A stretch of 64,000 nucleotides of DNA, taken from assembly GCA_903870545.1 (NCBI GenBank), contig CAIQDI010000018.1, positions 62,001 through 126,000 on the forward strand, read 5' to 3'. The notes beneath the pieces were generated by a model. It made no database searches, was not told where the DNA came from, and saw only the letters and a list, made by a program, of their open reading frames with translations. The position numbers and the translations under genes are program-made. Positions 25,906 through 35,186 of this stretch are shown here, in pieces; the first letter of the stretch is position 1, and each line of letters begins with the position of its first letter. The stretch comes from an uncultured Pseudomonadota bacterium. Lineage in GTDB: Bacteria > Pseudomonadota > Gammaproteobacteria > Methylococcales > Methylomonadaceae.

Positions 25906-28122
25906 ATGAGAAAAAATACGACCATCAATAAAAAACTGCCTCTTCAAAATAATAAAACGGCAAAGCCCAAAAAATATACGTTAGCATCAATCACCAAGGC
26001 TTTTTGTGGCTTAACGATGACGGGGATTTTAATTTTAACGATTGTAAGTGCGATTCAAGTTGATGGTCTTCTTCGAGAAGAATTGCGAATTAGAATCGGT
26101 GATGTCGTTAATATGATGGCACAAAAAGTGGATGGTGATTTACACAGTCAAGTGCGGACGGTTAACGATGACAAAAGTGCCGCCTTTATTAAACTAAAAA
26201 ATGATTTAGTGGCAATGCGCCAACACGGTACAGAAATCGCGAACGCTTACACCATGCGAATACTCGATAATGGCGAAACGGCTTTTATCGTCGATGGATC
26301 AGAAAAAGATCAAAATGCAACGGGTGATATTTATCCGAAAGAATCGACTAGTAAAGCGTTCACCAATGCTTTCAATGCCACGCCCGATAAAGTGGCTGTG
26401 TATGTGGAACCGGAAATTTATACTGATGATTGGGGAACGTGGTTATCGGCTTACGCGCCTATTTTTACTTCATCAGGCAAACTCGATGGCATTGTTGGCA
26501 TTGATGTTTCTGCGAAAAGTATTCGAGAACATGAAATTAAATACCTGATTACGATAATGATCGCTTCAATATTGGTCGTTATTCTGACGTTACCGTTTGT
26601 GTTTCGCTTGATGAATTTTATTCGCACTATGACCACCGAATTGGAACAAGCCAACCAAAATTTTAGACGTTTATTGGATAATTCCGGACAAGGTTTTTTG
26701 TCATTTGGTGCGAATTTACTTATCGATAATGAATACAGCCGCGCTTGCGAAATGATGCTGGGGGAAATTCCAGTAGGTAAAAACGCCACTGATTTATTTT
26801 TTCCCACCGATAAAAGCAAGGCGGATTTGTTTAGCCTGATTATCGCTTCGGTGCTGAATGAAACTGAAGAATCTGTGCGTGAAAATATGCTGTCGTTGTT
26901 GCCAGCCGAAATTCAATACGGTGAACGGGTTCTGAAAACCGAATATAAAATGCTGGAACATAATAAATTCATGGTTATTTTAACGGACATTACGCAAGAA
27001 CGGCATATTGCAACAATGTTGGAAAAAGAGCGTCAACACCTTGAGTTGATTGTGATGGCAGTTTCCGATAGTCGTAATTTTTTCGACATTATTGATGGGT
27101 TTCGCGTATTTCTCGCTCAATTACCCAGCGAATTGCTGAAAAAAATTCCGCCGCATAATTTGACGAAAGAACTTTACCGTGAAATTCACACTTATAAAGG
27201 TTTATTGAATCAGTTTAGTTTTCCGAATACGCCCAAAGTGCTGCACAATATTGAAAGTGATTTATCGAATTTATTGGCACTCGGCAATACGCTGAAGAGT
27301 TCGCAAATTGCCGCCGCCATTTCGCCGTCTGTGCTGCAAATTTCTTTTGATGAAGATTTAGCGATTCTCACTGACGCGCTGGGCGAAGATTTTTTTATCA
27401 ATGGCGAAAGAATTTTTTTAACGTGCATTCAGGCGTTGCAAATTGAGAAATGGGCAAAGCAGCTTTTACGAGGTGAAACGATAGACACGTCTGCCAAAGA
27501 AATTCGGATATTTCTTAATGATATTAGCGTGTTACGGAAAGTATCTTTTGAAAGCGTGTTAATGGGTTTTGATGGTTTGGTGCGACAAACGGCAAAAAAA
27601 ATGGAGAAAGAAGTTGTGCCTGTTATGGTCATCAACGTTGAAAATGTGGCGATTGATTTGCGTACTTACCAGCCATTTCTACGTTCTTTAATTCATGTGT
27701 TTCGTAATGCAGTCGTTCACGGCATAGAAAGTCCAGAAGAGCGTTGGGAAGTTGACAAAGAGCCGGTTGGCATGATTACTTGTCATATTTTCCAAGAGCA
27801 AAATGCCATTAAATTAACCATAGCGGATGATGGGGCGGGCATCAATCTCAACCTGTTGCGCGAACGTGTGGTAGCGGAGGGAATCCACACCGTCGATGAA
27901 ATTGCTAGCGTGTCGGATGACGATATGATGCAATTTATTTTTATGGATACGATTAGTACCCTGTGTGAAGTGACGGAATTAGCGGGACGCGGCGTTGGCT
28001 TATCCGCCGTGTTGAATGAAACACACAATTTAGGTGGTGAAGTTAAGGTTAAAACGGTTATTGGACAAGGCACGGAATTTTTATTTACGTTGCCCTTAAT
28101 TATGAAAAAAAATCTTGAATGA
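25906..28122 (+). CDS. CheA-like membrane histidine kinase with sensor, Hpt and ATPase domains
   Basis: 738 residues from the ATG at 25906 (an in-frame extension of 25 codons lies inside the previous gene). The order is a membrane helix (about 30-50), an extracytoplasmic sensor (about 55-205), a second helix (about 215-238), a PAS-like region (about 250-300), an Hpt-like domain with the phosphorylatable His428 in HTYKG, and a CheA-type ATPase domain (RNAVVHGIESPEER, N601). There is no CheW-like domain. The neighbours CheX and CheY point to a phosphotransfer set not coupled to a canonical receptor array. Confidence 0.8.
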   Translation: MRKNTTINKKLPLQNNKTAKPKKYTLASITKAFCGLTMTGILILTIVSAIQVDGLLREELRIRIGDVVNMMAQKVDGDLHSQVRTVNDDKSAAFIKLKNDLVAMRQHGTEIANAYTMRILDNGETAFIVDGSEKDQNATGDIYPKESTSKAFTNAFNATPDKVAVYVEPEIYTDDWGTWLSAYAPIFTSSGKLDGIVGIDVSAKSIREHEIKYLITIMIASILVVILTLPFVFRLMNFIRTMTTELEQANQNFRRLLDNSGQGFLSFGANLLIDNEYSRACEMMLGEIPVGKNATDLFFPTDKSKADLFSLIIASVLNETEESVRENMLSLLPAEIQYGERVLKTEYKMLEHNKFMVILTDITQERHIATMLEKERQHLELIVMAVSDSRNFFDIIDGFRVFLAQLPSELLKKIPPHNLTKELYREIHTYKGLLNQFSFPNTPKVLHNIESDLSNLLALGNTLKSSQIAAAISPSVLQISFDEDLAILTDALGEDFFINGERIFLTCIQALQIEKWAKQLLRGETIDTSAKEIRIFLNDISVLRKVSFESVLMGFDGLVRQTAKKMEKEVVPVMVINVENVAIDLRTYQPFLRSLIHVFRNAVVHGIESPEERWEVDKEPVGMITCHIFQEQNAIKLTIADDGAGINLNLLRERVVAEGIHTVDEIASVSDDDMMQFIFMDTISTLCEVTELAGRGVGLSAVLNETHNLGGEVKVKTVIGQGTEFLFTLPLIMKKNLE

Positions 28123-28136
28123 GATGGGAGGCTGGT

Positions 28137-28658
28137 GTGCCACAAAAACAGCTAATCATAGAAGTGATGGAGTCTGTCATAAAAAGAACACGCGCTTATT
28201 TTAAAAGCGAATTCGATATTAGCGTGACTAAAAATAAAAACATGATTGGCAATATGAATGAGATTGCTTTGCTCGATGTGACCGCCTTAATTAGGATACG
28301 CGGTGCCATCAATTTGTTGGTAGTGTTCAGTTTTGAGACCTCTTTAATCAATGCCATTTATTACCTAATGACTTTGGATTTGGGCATTGAGGCGAGCGAA
28401 GTTGAAAAGTATCGTAAAGCCGCCGCCGGCGATGTGATCAATATCGTTTTGGGACATTCAACCATAGATTTGCAGCGATTAGACATGAGCGGTATTAAAA
28501 TTACACCGCCCAAAATTTTGAATAATACCAATGCCATTCGAGAGATAAAATACACCATGTTTTATACACAACATTTAGAAACATCGCTAGGTAATATGGC
28601 GATTAGCTTAGTAGGTGCGGAAAAACTTTTTAGCACCAATTTTTGTTTGATGGAGTAA
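28137..28658 (+). CDS. CheX-like CheY phosphatase
   Basis: 173 residues from a GTG at 28137 with GGGAGG 5 bases upstream; an ATG at 28119 overlapping the kinase stop is an alternative. The ATG-to-GTG choice does not change the domain. MIGNMNEIALLDVTALIRIRG resembles the CheX/FliY family, which dephosphorylates CheY. KYRKAAAGDVINIVLGHSTI matches the region holding the active-site Glu/Asn in such proteins, but those residues are not certain here. Translated between kinase and response regulator. Confidence 0.75.
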   Translation: MPQKQLIIEVMESVIKRTRAYFKSEFDISVTKNKNMIGNMNEIALLDVTALIRIRGAINLLVVFSFETSLINAIYYLMTLDLGIEASEVEKYRKAAAGDVINIVLGHSTIDLQRLDMSGIKITPPKILNNTNAIREIKYTMFYTQHLETSLGNMAISLVGAEKLFSTNFCLME

Positions 28659-28664
28659 ATAACC

Positions 28665-29057
28665 ATGGCAACTATGTTGACTATTTTAGTCGTCGATGAT
28701 TCACCTATTATTATCGGAAAATTAAAGGTGCTTTTGCACACAATCGGTTACAAAGTCATTCAAACTGCTGAAAATGGTAAAGAAGCAATTGAAGCGTATA
28801 AACAGTGCAAACCGGATGTGGTAACGATGGATATTACCATGCCAGAAATGGACGGTATCGAAGCGACGCAAGCCATTATGAGTGAATTCCCCGACGCAAA
28901 AATTGTTATGGTCACGTCGCATGGACAAGAAAAAATGGTGCTTGATGCGCTTAAAGCTGGCGCAAAAGGCTATGTTTTAAAACCATTTCAACAACAGAAA
29001 GTGTATGAGGCAATTCAAAAGGCGTGTAAAAGACCGGTAGAACTTCATTTTTGTTAA
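28665..29057 (+). CDS. CheY-like response regulator (stand-alone)
   Basis: 130 residues, a receiver domain only. LVVDDSP holds the acidic pocket, VVTMDITMPEMDG the phosphorylation Asp, and VTSHG and YVLKPFQ the Thr/Ser and Lys. No output domain, as in CheY. Six bases after cheX, so probably translated together, and likely the target of the kinase at 25906. Confidence 0.92.
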   Translation: MATMLTILVVDDSPIIIGKLKVLLHTIGYKVIQTAENGKEAIEAYKQCKPDVVTMDITMPEMDGIEATQAIMSEFPDAKIVMVTSHGQEKMVLDALKAGAKGYVLKPFQQQKVYEAIQKACKRPVELHFC

Positions 29058-29094
29058 GTTTTGTTCTTTTCAACACCCGTTAAATTGCCAAAAA

Positions 29095-30696
29095 TTACGC
29101 TTGCAAAGATTTAGCAACGGCTTCGGCGACTTTTATGCCGTCGATTGCCGCTGATAAAATTCCCCCTGCATAACCAGCACCTTCACCTGCCGGATACAAT
29201 CCAACCGTATTTAAACTTTGAAATTGTACGTTGCGTTTAATTCGAATCGGCGACGAGGTGCGCGTTTCAACAGCTGTTAACAGTGCGTCGTGCATGGCAA
29301 AGCCTTTTATTTTTTTATCAAATTCTGGCAAGGCTTCCCGAATGGCGGCAACGGCGTAATCGGGTAATGCCGCGCTTAAATCGCCCAATTTCACCGATGG
29401 CGTGTAAGACGGTTGCACACTGCCAAACGTGGTCGAAGGGCGTTTTGCCAAGAAATCACCGACCAATTGTGCGGGTGCAGCGTAATTTTCACCGCCTAAC
29501 AAAAACGCCTGCCGTTCCCAATGCCGTTGTAAATCAACACCCGCTAAAACGTGTTCAGGATAATCGATTTCAGGCGTAATACCGACCACGATTGCGCTGT
29601 TTGCGTTGCGTTCATTGCGCGAATACTGGCTCATGCCATTGGTGACAACGTGACCCGCTTCCGAAGTCGCCGCCACCACTGTTCCACCTGGACACATACA
29701 AAAACTGTAAACCGACCGTCCATTTTTGCAATGATGCACCAGTTTATAATCCGCCGCGCCCAATAACGGATGCCCCGCATCGTTGCCAAAACTGCATTGA
29801 TCAATTAACGATTGTGGATGTTCAATCCGAAAACCCATCGAAAATGGCTTCGCTTCCATATAAACGCCGTTTCGTTGCAACATCGAAAACGTGTCGCGTG
29901 CGCTGTGACCAATCGCCAAAATAACGTGCGAACTTTCAAGTGTTTCGCCATTCGATAATTGCACGCCTTGAACGTGACCCTTTTCAATCAACACTTCATC
30001 GACGCGACTTTCAAAACGAATTTCGCCGCCCAACGATTCAATCGTGGCGCGAATTTTTTCCAACATCGTCACCAAGCGAAACGTGCCAATGTGCGGTTTG
30101 CTTAAATATAAAATTTCAGGCGGTGCGCCGGCTTTGACGAATTCTTGTAGCACTTTCCGCCCGTAAAAATTCGGATCTTTAATTTGCGTGTACAGTTTTC
30201 CATCTGAAAAAGTTCCCGCGCCACCTTCGCCAAATTGCACGTTGGATTCGGCGTTGAATTGGCTTTTTCGCCACAATGCAAACGTATCTTTTGTGCGTTC
30301 GCGCACGGATTTACCGCGTTCCAACATAATGGGCTTGAAACCCATTTGCGCTAAAATTAACGTCGCTAATAATCCGCACGGCCCCGAACCGATAATAATT
30401 GGACGGTTTTTCGGTGGCGTAATCGCTCGCGTGATTAAAGAGTATTCGGTATTCGGCGTAACGCTAATGTGAGCATCATCGGCAAAACGCGCTAAAATTT
30501 CAGCTTCATTTTTCACGTCAACATCGAGGGTGTAAACCAGTAAAATGCCATTGCGTTTCCGCGCATCGTGACCTTGGCGAAAAATACGACTGCTGACAAA
30601 TTCATTTAAATGGATTTGTAACCGATTAAGTACCGCCGATTGCAAATCATCGGCAGAATGATTGAGTGGAAGTTTGAGTTCGGTAATTCGTAACAT
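29095..30696 (-). CDS. FAD-dependent dehydrogenase (COG2509-like)
   Basis: 533 residues. A GSGPCGLLATLILAQMG Rossmann motif (about residues 102-118) follows an N-terminal 95-residue domain, and ERGKSVRERTKDTFALW and QFGEGGAGTFSDGKLYT are signatures of the COG2509 family. The C-terminal GLYPAGEGAGYAGGILSAA contacts FAD. Members are annotated NAD(P)/FAD-dependent oxidoreductases with no established substrate. It is a single transcription unit on the minus strand. Confidence 0.88.
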   Translation of the reverse strand: MLRITELKLPLNHSADDLQSAVLNRLQIHLNEFVSSRIFRQGHDARKRNGILLVYTLDVDVKNEAEILARFADDAHISVTPNTEYSLITRAITPPKNRPIIIGSGPCGLLATLILAQMGFKPIMLERGKSVRERTKDTFALWRKSQFNAESNVQFGEGGAGTFSDGKLYTQIKDPNFYGRKVLQEFVKAGAPPEILYLSKPHIGTFRLVTMLEKIRATIESLGGEIRFESRVDEVLIEKGHVQGVQLSNGETLESSHVILAIGHSARDTFSMLQRNGVYMEAKPFSMGFRIEHPQSLIDQCSFGNDAGHPLLGAADYKLVHHCKNGRSVYSFCMCPGGTVVAATSEAGHVVTNGMSQYSRNERNANSAIVVGITPEIDYPEHVLAGVDLQRHWERQAFLLGGENYAAPAQLVGDFLAKRPSTTFGSVQPSYTPSVKLGDLSAALPDYAVAAIREALPEFDKKIKGFAMHDALLTAVETRTSSPIRIKRNVQFQSLNTVGLYPAGEGAGYAGGILSAAIDGIKVAEAVAKSLQA

Positions 30697-30837
30697 GAGT
30701 TTTTAAAAAGTCGGATTGGTTAAAAGGCGGATAAACATTATTTATTTTGTCGGTTGATTAGGGATATTGTAAAATGGCGACCAAGTCGCTAGTGCGACAT
30801 TTATAAATTAAAAAACAATCAATCACCGGAAAATAAA

Positions 30838-31233
30838 ATGGACATATCCCCAGAATTATTACAAAAAAAGATTCTTATTGTTGATGATGCCGCTTCAATG
30901 CGGACGTTGACGAAAGCTATTTTACGCGAAGCGGGCTTTGCTCACGTTGCCGACGTTCCAGGTGGACGTGAAGCATTACTAATGATGGCAAAACTTAAAT
31001 TCAACGTAGTAATTTGTGATTGGAATATGCCTGTAATGAGCGGTATTGAGTTGTATCAAGCCGTCAAAGCAGACGATAAATTGGTTACGCCGCCGTGGAT
31101 TATGCTGACCTCGTCTTCGGAAGGCGACAAAGTAAAAGAAGCCATTTTAGCCGGCATTACGTCTTACATTGTGAAACCGTTTAAACCTGATAATTTGATT
31201 TCGCAGATTGTTGCCAAGCTAAAAGCCGGTTAA
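30838..31233 (+). CDS. CheY-like response regulator
   Basis: 131 residues, receiver domain only. ILIVDDAASMR, VVICDWNMPVMSG (phospho-Asp) and IVKPFKPD mark the active site. A second single-domain regulator in the window, resembling CheY of flagellar or pilus systems. No kinase gene lies next to it. A 13-bp hairpin follows it. Confidence 0.92.
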   Translation: MDISPELLQKKILIVDDAASMRTLTKAILREAGFAHVADVPGGREALLMMAKLKFNVVICDWNMPVMSGIELYQAVKADDKLVTPPWIMLTSSSEGDKVKEAILAGITSYIVKPFKPDNLISQIVAKLKAG

Positions 31234-31242
31234 TTCTCAACA

Positions 31243-31273
31243 ACGTAATCACGGCAATGCGCCGTGATTACGT
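31243..31273. terminator. Long hairpin between convergent genes
   Basis: Perfect 13-bp stem ACGTAATCACGGC/GCCGTGATTACGT with a 5-base loop. It lies between convergent cheY-like and topA genes and can end transcription on both sides, though there is no clear T run. Confidence 0.6.
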
Positions 31274-31283
31274 CCCAAACGCT

Positions 31284-33578
31284 TTACTCCGCTTCGTGCG
31301 ACTCTTCTATTGTCTCTACATAATGACAACTCTTTTGCGGACACACTTTTTGTGTGCCGTGCTTTTTACTTTCTTTCAGCGTTAATAACGCCCCATTACA
31401 CGTTGGACAAGGTTCGTTAAGCGGTGCATTCCACAGCGCGTAATCGCACGTTGGATAGTTTTCACACGAATAGAATATCTTCCCGCTTCGTGCTTTGCGT
31501 TTAAAAATTTGTCCTTTTTGACATTGTGGACAACGCACGCCGGTATCAATCGGCTTTTCAATCGGTTCAATGTAACGGCAATCTGGATAACCGGTGCAAC
31601 CAATAAATTTCCCGTATTTGCTGCTTTTATACACCAACGGCGACGTACATTCAGGGCATTCACGTCCTTCAACCAGTTCGGGTTCATTCGATGCAGAATC
31701 ATTTAAATTGCGCGTGTACGAACATTCTGGGTAATCGGTACAACCAATAAAACGCCCATTTCGTCCCAATCGAATCGATAAACCTTTGTTACACAGCGGA
31801 CACAATTCATCAATCGCTTCCTGCGTCACATCTTTGCGTTGCACCGAGGCTTCTTTTTCAATAATTAACGCGCCAAACGGCTGCCAAAAACTGTGCATCA
31901 ACGGAATCCACTCTTTTTCACCCCGCGCCACTTCGTCTAATTCGTCTTCTAAATTCGCCGTAAAACTGTAATCAACGTATTTTGTGAAATGTTCGGTTAA
32001 AAACTTATTCACAATTCGCCCTACGTCGGTCGGGTAAAAACGTTTCGTTTCGAGCGTGACATATTCCCGATTTTGCAACGTGGAAATAATGGATGAATAC
32101 GTTGAAGGGCGACCAATGCCGTGTTCTTCTAAGGCTTTAACCAAACTCGCTTCGCCGTAACGCGGTGGCGGTTCGGTGAAATGTTGCGCGATTATTACGT
32201 CGTTCAATTGCACGGTATCGCCTTCTTTTAACGCTGGCAGAAAATTCTCTTTGTCGTCACCCTCTTTAGAATCGTCTTTGCCTTCCAAATAAACAGCCAT
32301 AAAACCCGCAATCGCGACGGATGAACCTGTGGCGCGGAAAACATTTTTGCCGTCGTCACAACTCAAATCAATCGCCACGCTGTTCAACGTTGCGTGAATC
32401 ATTTGACACGCAATCGTGCGTTTCCAAATCAATTCGTATAATTTGAACTGTTCAGCGGTCAAATACGTTTGAATTTTGCTCGGCAAATGACGTGCCGAAG
32501 TTGGACGCACCGCTTCATGGGCTTCTTGGGCGTTTTTAGATTTTGTTTTAAATTTTGGCGGCTCTTTCGGAACGTTATCCACGCCGTACATTTCGCCGAT
32601 TAACGCACGAATATCTTCCACCGCTTCCGCCGATAAATTCACCGAATCCGTCCGCATATAAGTAATCAAACCAGCCGTTTCGCCGCCAATATCGATACCT
32701 TCATAAAGTTGCTGGGCAACGGTCATGGTGCGTTTGGTGGTAAAACCCAGCTTTCGCGCGGCTTCTTGTTGCAGCGTTGAGGTAATAAACGGCGGCGCAG
32801 GATTGCTTTTGCGTTGTTTCTTTTCGAGTTTCGCAACGGTTAATTCCCCGCTCGCAGCTTCGAGTAAAACTTGTCGCGTCAGCGTGGCTAAATCTTCGTT
32901 ATGAATGCTGAACTGCGTCATTTTTTCGCCAGAAAAATAAGTCAATTTCGCTTTAAACGCTTGTTCCAATGCAAATACTGCCGCATCAATCGACCAGTAT
33001 TCACGATTTTTAAACGCTTCAATTTCTAATTCGCGTTCCACAATTAAGCGCAACGCGGGACTTTGCACGCGACCCGCCGACAAACCGCGTCGAATTTTTT
33101 TCCACAACAACGGCGATAATTTAAAGCCCACTAAATAATCCAACGCGCGACGAGCTTGTTGCGCGTAAACCAAGTTGTAATTGAGTTCCGCTGGCGCGGC
33201 AATCGCTTCGGTGACAGCTTTTTTAGTGATTTCGTGAAAGGCGACACGATGCACCGTTTTATTTTTTAATAAGTTTTTTTCGTTTAATAATTCTAATAAA
33301 TGCCACGAAATCGCTTCACCTTCGCGATCAGGATCGGTGGCTAAATAAAGCGTATCAGCACTTTTTAAGGCTTTGGTAATCGCTTGAACGTGGCGTTGAT
33401 TGCGTTCAATCAACTCATATTTCATGGCGAAATCATTTTGCGGATCGACCGCGCCTTCTTTCGGTACTAAATCGCGAACGTGACCGTAAGACGCGAGAAC
33501 GTGAAAATCTTTGCCAAGATATTTTTCAATGGTTTTTGCTTTGGCGGGTGATTCCACAATGACGAGGTTTTTACTCAT
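31284..33578 (-). CDS. topA: DNA topoisomerase I
   Basis: 764 residues. Relaxes negative supercoils by a type IA mechanism. The N-terminal Toprim domain (NLVIVESPAKAKTIEKYLG) includes DPDREGEAISWHLLE; TYMRTDSVNL contains the catalytic Tyr. The C-terminal third has three clear four-Cys zinc ribbons and a fourth partial one (CPTCNGALL...CPQKSCHY). Length is shorter than E. coli TopA (865) but normal for many relatives. smg and dprA lie upstream on the same strand. Confidence 0.96.
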   Translation of the reverse strand: MSKNLVIVESPAKAKTIEKYLGKDFHVLASYGHVRDLVPKEGAVDPQNDFAMKYELIERNQRHVQAITKALKSADTLYLATDPDREGEAISWHLLELLNEKNLLKNKTVHRVAFHEITKKAVTEAIAAPAELNYNLVYAQQARRALDYLVGFKLSPLLWKKIRRGLSAGRVQSPALRLIVERELEIEAFKNREYWSIDAAVFALEQAFKAKLTYFSGEKMTQFSIHNEDLATLTRQVLLEAASGELTVAKLEKKQRKSNPAPPFITSTLQQEAARKLGFTTKRTMTVAQQLYEGIDIGGETAGLITYMRTDSVNLSAEAVEDIRALIGEMYGVDNVPKEPPKFKTKSKNAQEAHEAVRPTSARHLPSKIQTYLTAEQFKLYELIWKRTIACQMIHATLNSVAIDLSCDDGKNVFRATGSSVAIAGFMAVYLEGKDDSKEGDDKENFLPALKEGDTVQLNDVIIAQHFTEPPPRYGEASLVKALEEHGIGRPSTYSSIISTLQNREYVTLETKRFYPTDVGRIVNKFLTEHFTKYVDYSFTANLEDELDEVARGEKEWIPLMHSFWQPFGALIIEKEASVQRKDVTQEAIDELCPLCNKGLSIRLGRNGRFIGCTDYPECSYTRNLNDSASNEPELVEGRECPECTSPLVYKSSKYGKFIGCTGYPDCRYIEPIEKPIDTGVRCPQCQKGQIFKRKARSGKIFYSCENYPTCDYALWNAPLNEPCPTCNGALLTLKESKKHGTQKVCPQKSCHYVETIEESHEAE

Positions 33579-33602
33579 TTAATCCGTTCCGTTTGATAAA
33601 AT

Positions 33603-34070
33603 TTAATGTAGATAAGTGGGAATCAAGTCGTAAATCATATCTTCCATTCGAGACAAAGCCAGTTCTTCATCGGGTTGATTTAAAAGTACAATTAACACAA
33701 TCCATTTCAATTTTTCCAGCGTCAGCGTTTCATTTAACGCAATGGCGCGATCCAAAACCAATTCACGATTGACCGAATTCAAAATCCCGGTGCGTTCTAA
33801 TGTCATCATTAAATCTTGGCATTCCACATCTAAACGCTGTTTTTCAAACGGGCTAAAAACGCGAAATGATAACGAGGCTTGCGCGGCAATATCAAGGTCT
33901 TCAATTGCTAACGATTCCAGCCAATCAAAGGCTTTTGTCACGTCTTTATGTTCAAAACCTGCTTCGAGTAACTCCGTTGTCACCATATCGTTATCGGGCG
34001 AGACTTCGCTGTCATCATCCATATAGTTTTCAAAGAGATACATCAACACATCAAAAATATTTTCTTTCAT
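33603..34070 (-). CDS. smg: Smg protein (DUF494)
   Basis: 155 residues, acidic. MKENIFDVLMYLFENYMDDD at the start is the signature of the DUF494 (Smg) family, whose biochemical role is unknown. It lies between dprA and topA, the standard gammaproteobacterial arrangement. Confidence 0.9.
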   Translation of the reverse strand: MKENIFDVLMYLFENYMDDDSEVSPDNDMVTTELLEAGFEHKDVTKAFDWLESLAIEDLDIAAQASLSFRVFSPFEKQRLDVECQDLMMTLERTGILNSVNRELVLDRAIALNETLTLEKLKWIVLIVLLNQPDEELALSRMEDMIYDLIPTYLH

Positions 34071-34082
34071 AATTCCTAGCTA

Positions 34083-35186
34083 TTATTTTACGCGAATGTA
34101 GCAACCACCAGCGATTGCTTCAATGTGACCCTGCAGTTCTAACAAAAAGAGTTGCGCGGCGATGCTTTCCACGGATTGAGACGAACTTTCGACCAAATCA
34201 TCAATAGACGTGGGGCTAAACATCACTAGATTCAATAATGTTTGTTGCTCAAGGTCAAGTAATGATTGTTCTGGCTCGGATTGTAAAAAGCTAATGCGTT
34301 GTTTATATTGGCTTAACTCGTCGATAATATCTTGTGGCGATTCGACAAGTTTTGCGCCTTCGCGAATCATGGCGTTGCAACCGCGTGAAAGGGGACTGTA
34401 AATCGAACCTGGAATGGCGAACACTTCGCGATTTTGTTCTAACGCCATGCGGGCGGTAATTAACGAACCGCTTTTTTGAGCCGCTTCAACCACTAATAAA
34501 CCTTGGCACAATCCGCTAATAATGCGATTGCGGCGCGGGAAATTTGAGGCTTTCGCGGTGGTTCCAGGTGGAAATTCTGAAATCATCACACCGGTATTCA
34601 CAATTTCGAGAGCCAAATCGCGATTGCTGGACGGATAAACGCGATCTAAACCCGTTCCCGCCACCGCAATGGTAAAACCGCTCGCGCTCAATGTGCCTTG
34701 ATGTGCCGTCGCATCGATGCCTAACGCCAAGCCGCTGGTAATCGCAAAACCGTATTGGCTTAACGCAAAGGCAAAATCAAACGCGGTTTTGTTGCCCAAC
34801 GCGGACGGATTACGACTGCCAACAATTGCAATTTGTGGATACGCTAAAACGTGCGAATTACCGCGAACAAACAGCAACGGCGGTGGATCGTAAATTTCTT
34901 TCAGTAGTTCAGGATAAAGCGGATGCGTGATTTTTAACACGTCGTTATTTGGTTGCGCTAACCATTGCAAATCGTACTCTACCGCCGCCCAATCGAAATT
35001 CGTAATCGCTTCCGCGAACGTTTTTTTTATGCCCCACGACAATAATTCAGCTTGATTCGTGGTGAAAATTTCCTCGGGCGTGTGGTCTTCCGTGAAATTA
35101 GCGAATGTTTTACAACCAATTCCTTCAACACGAAGCAATGCCAACCAGTATTTAATATCTGCGTCCTGGCAATTTAGTATTTTCAT
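34083..35186 (-). CDS. dprA: DNA processing protein DprA
   Basis: 367 residues. DprA loads RecA on incoming single-stranded DNA during natural transformation. An N-terminal SAM-like helical part precedes a Rossmann domain: IAIVGSRNPSALG, ITSGLALGIDATAHQG, and RRNRIISGLCQGLLVVEAAQ are the typical blocks. A C-terminal winged-helix-like tail (STSIDDLVESSSQSVES-type segment) is present. The start overlaps the LysM gene stop by 4 bases. Confidence 0.95.
   Translation of the reverse strand: MKILNCQDADIKYWLALLRVEGIGCKTFANFTEDHTPEEIFTTNQAELLSWGIKKTFAEAITNFDWAAVEYDLQWLAQPNNDVLKITHPLYPELLKEIYDPPPLLFVRGNSHVLAYPQIAIVGSRNPSALGNKTAFDFAFALSQYGFAITSGLALGIDATAHQGTLSASGFTIAVAGTGLDRVYPSSNRDLALEIVNTGVMISEFPPGTTAKASNFPRRNRIISGLCQGLLVVEAAQKSGSLITARMALEQNREVFAIPGSIYSPLSRGCNAMIREGAKLVESPQDIIDELSQYKQRISFLQSEPEQSLLDLEQQTLLNLVMFSPTSIDDLVESSSQSVESIAAQLFLLELQGHIEAIAGGCYIRVK

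Noticed and set aside
31243-31273. Hairpin considered as a regulatory RNA
   Set aside because: A single perfect stem between convergent genes is best explained as a two-way terminator.
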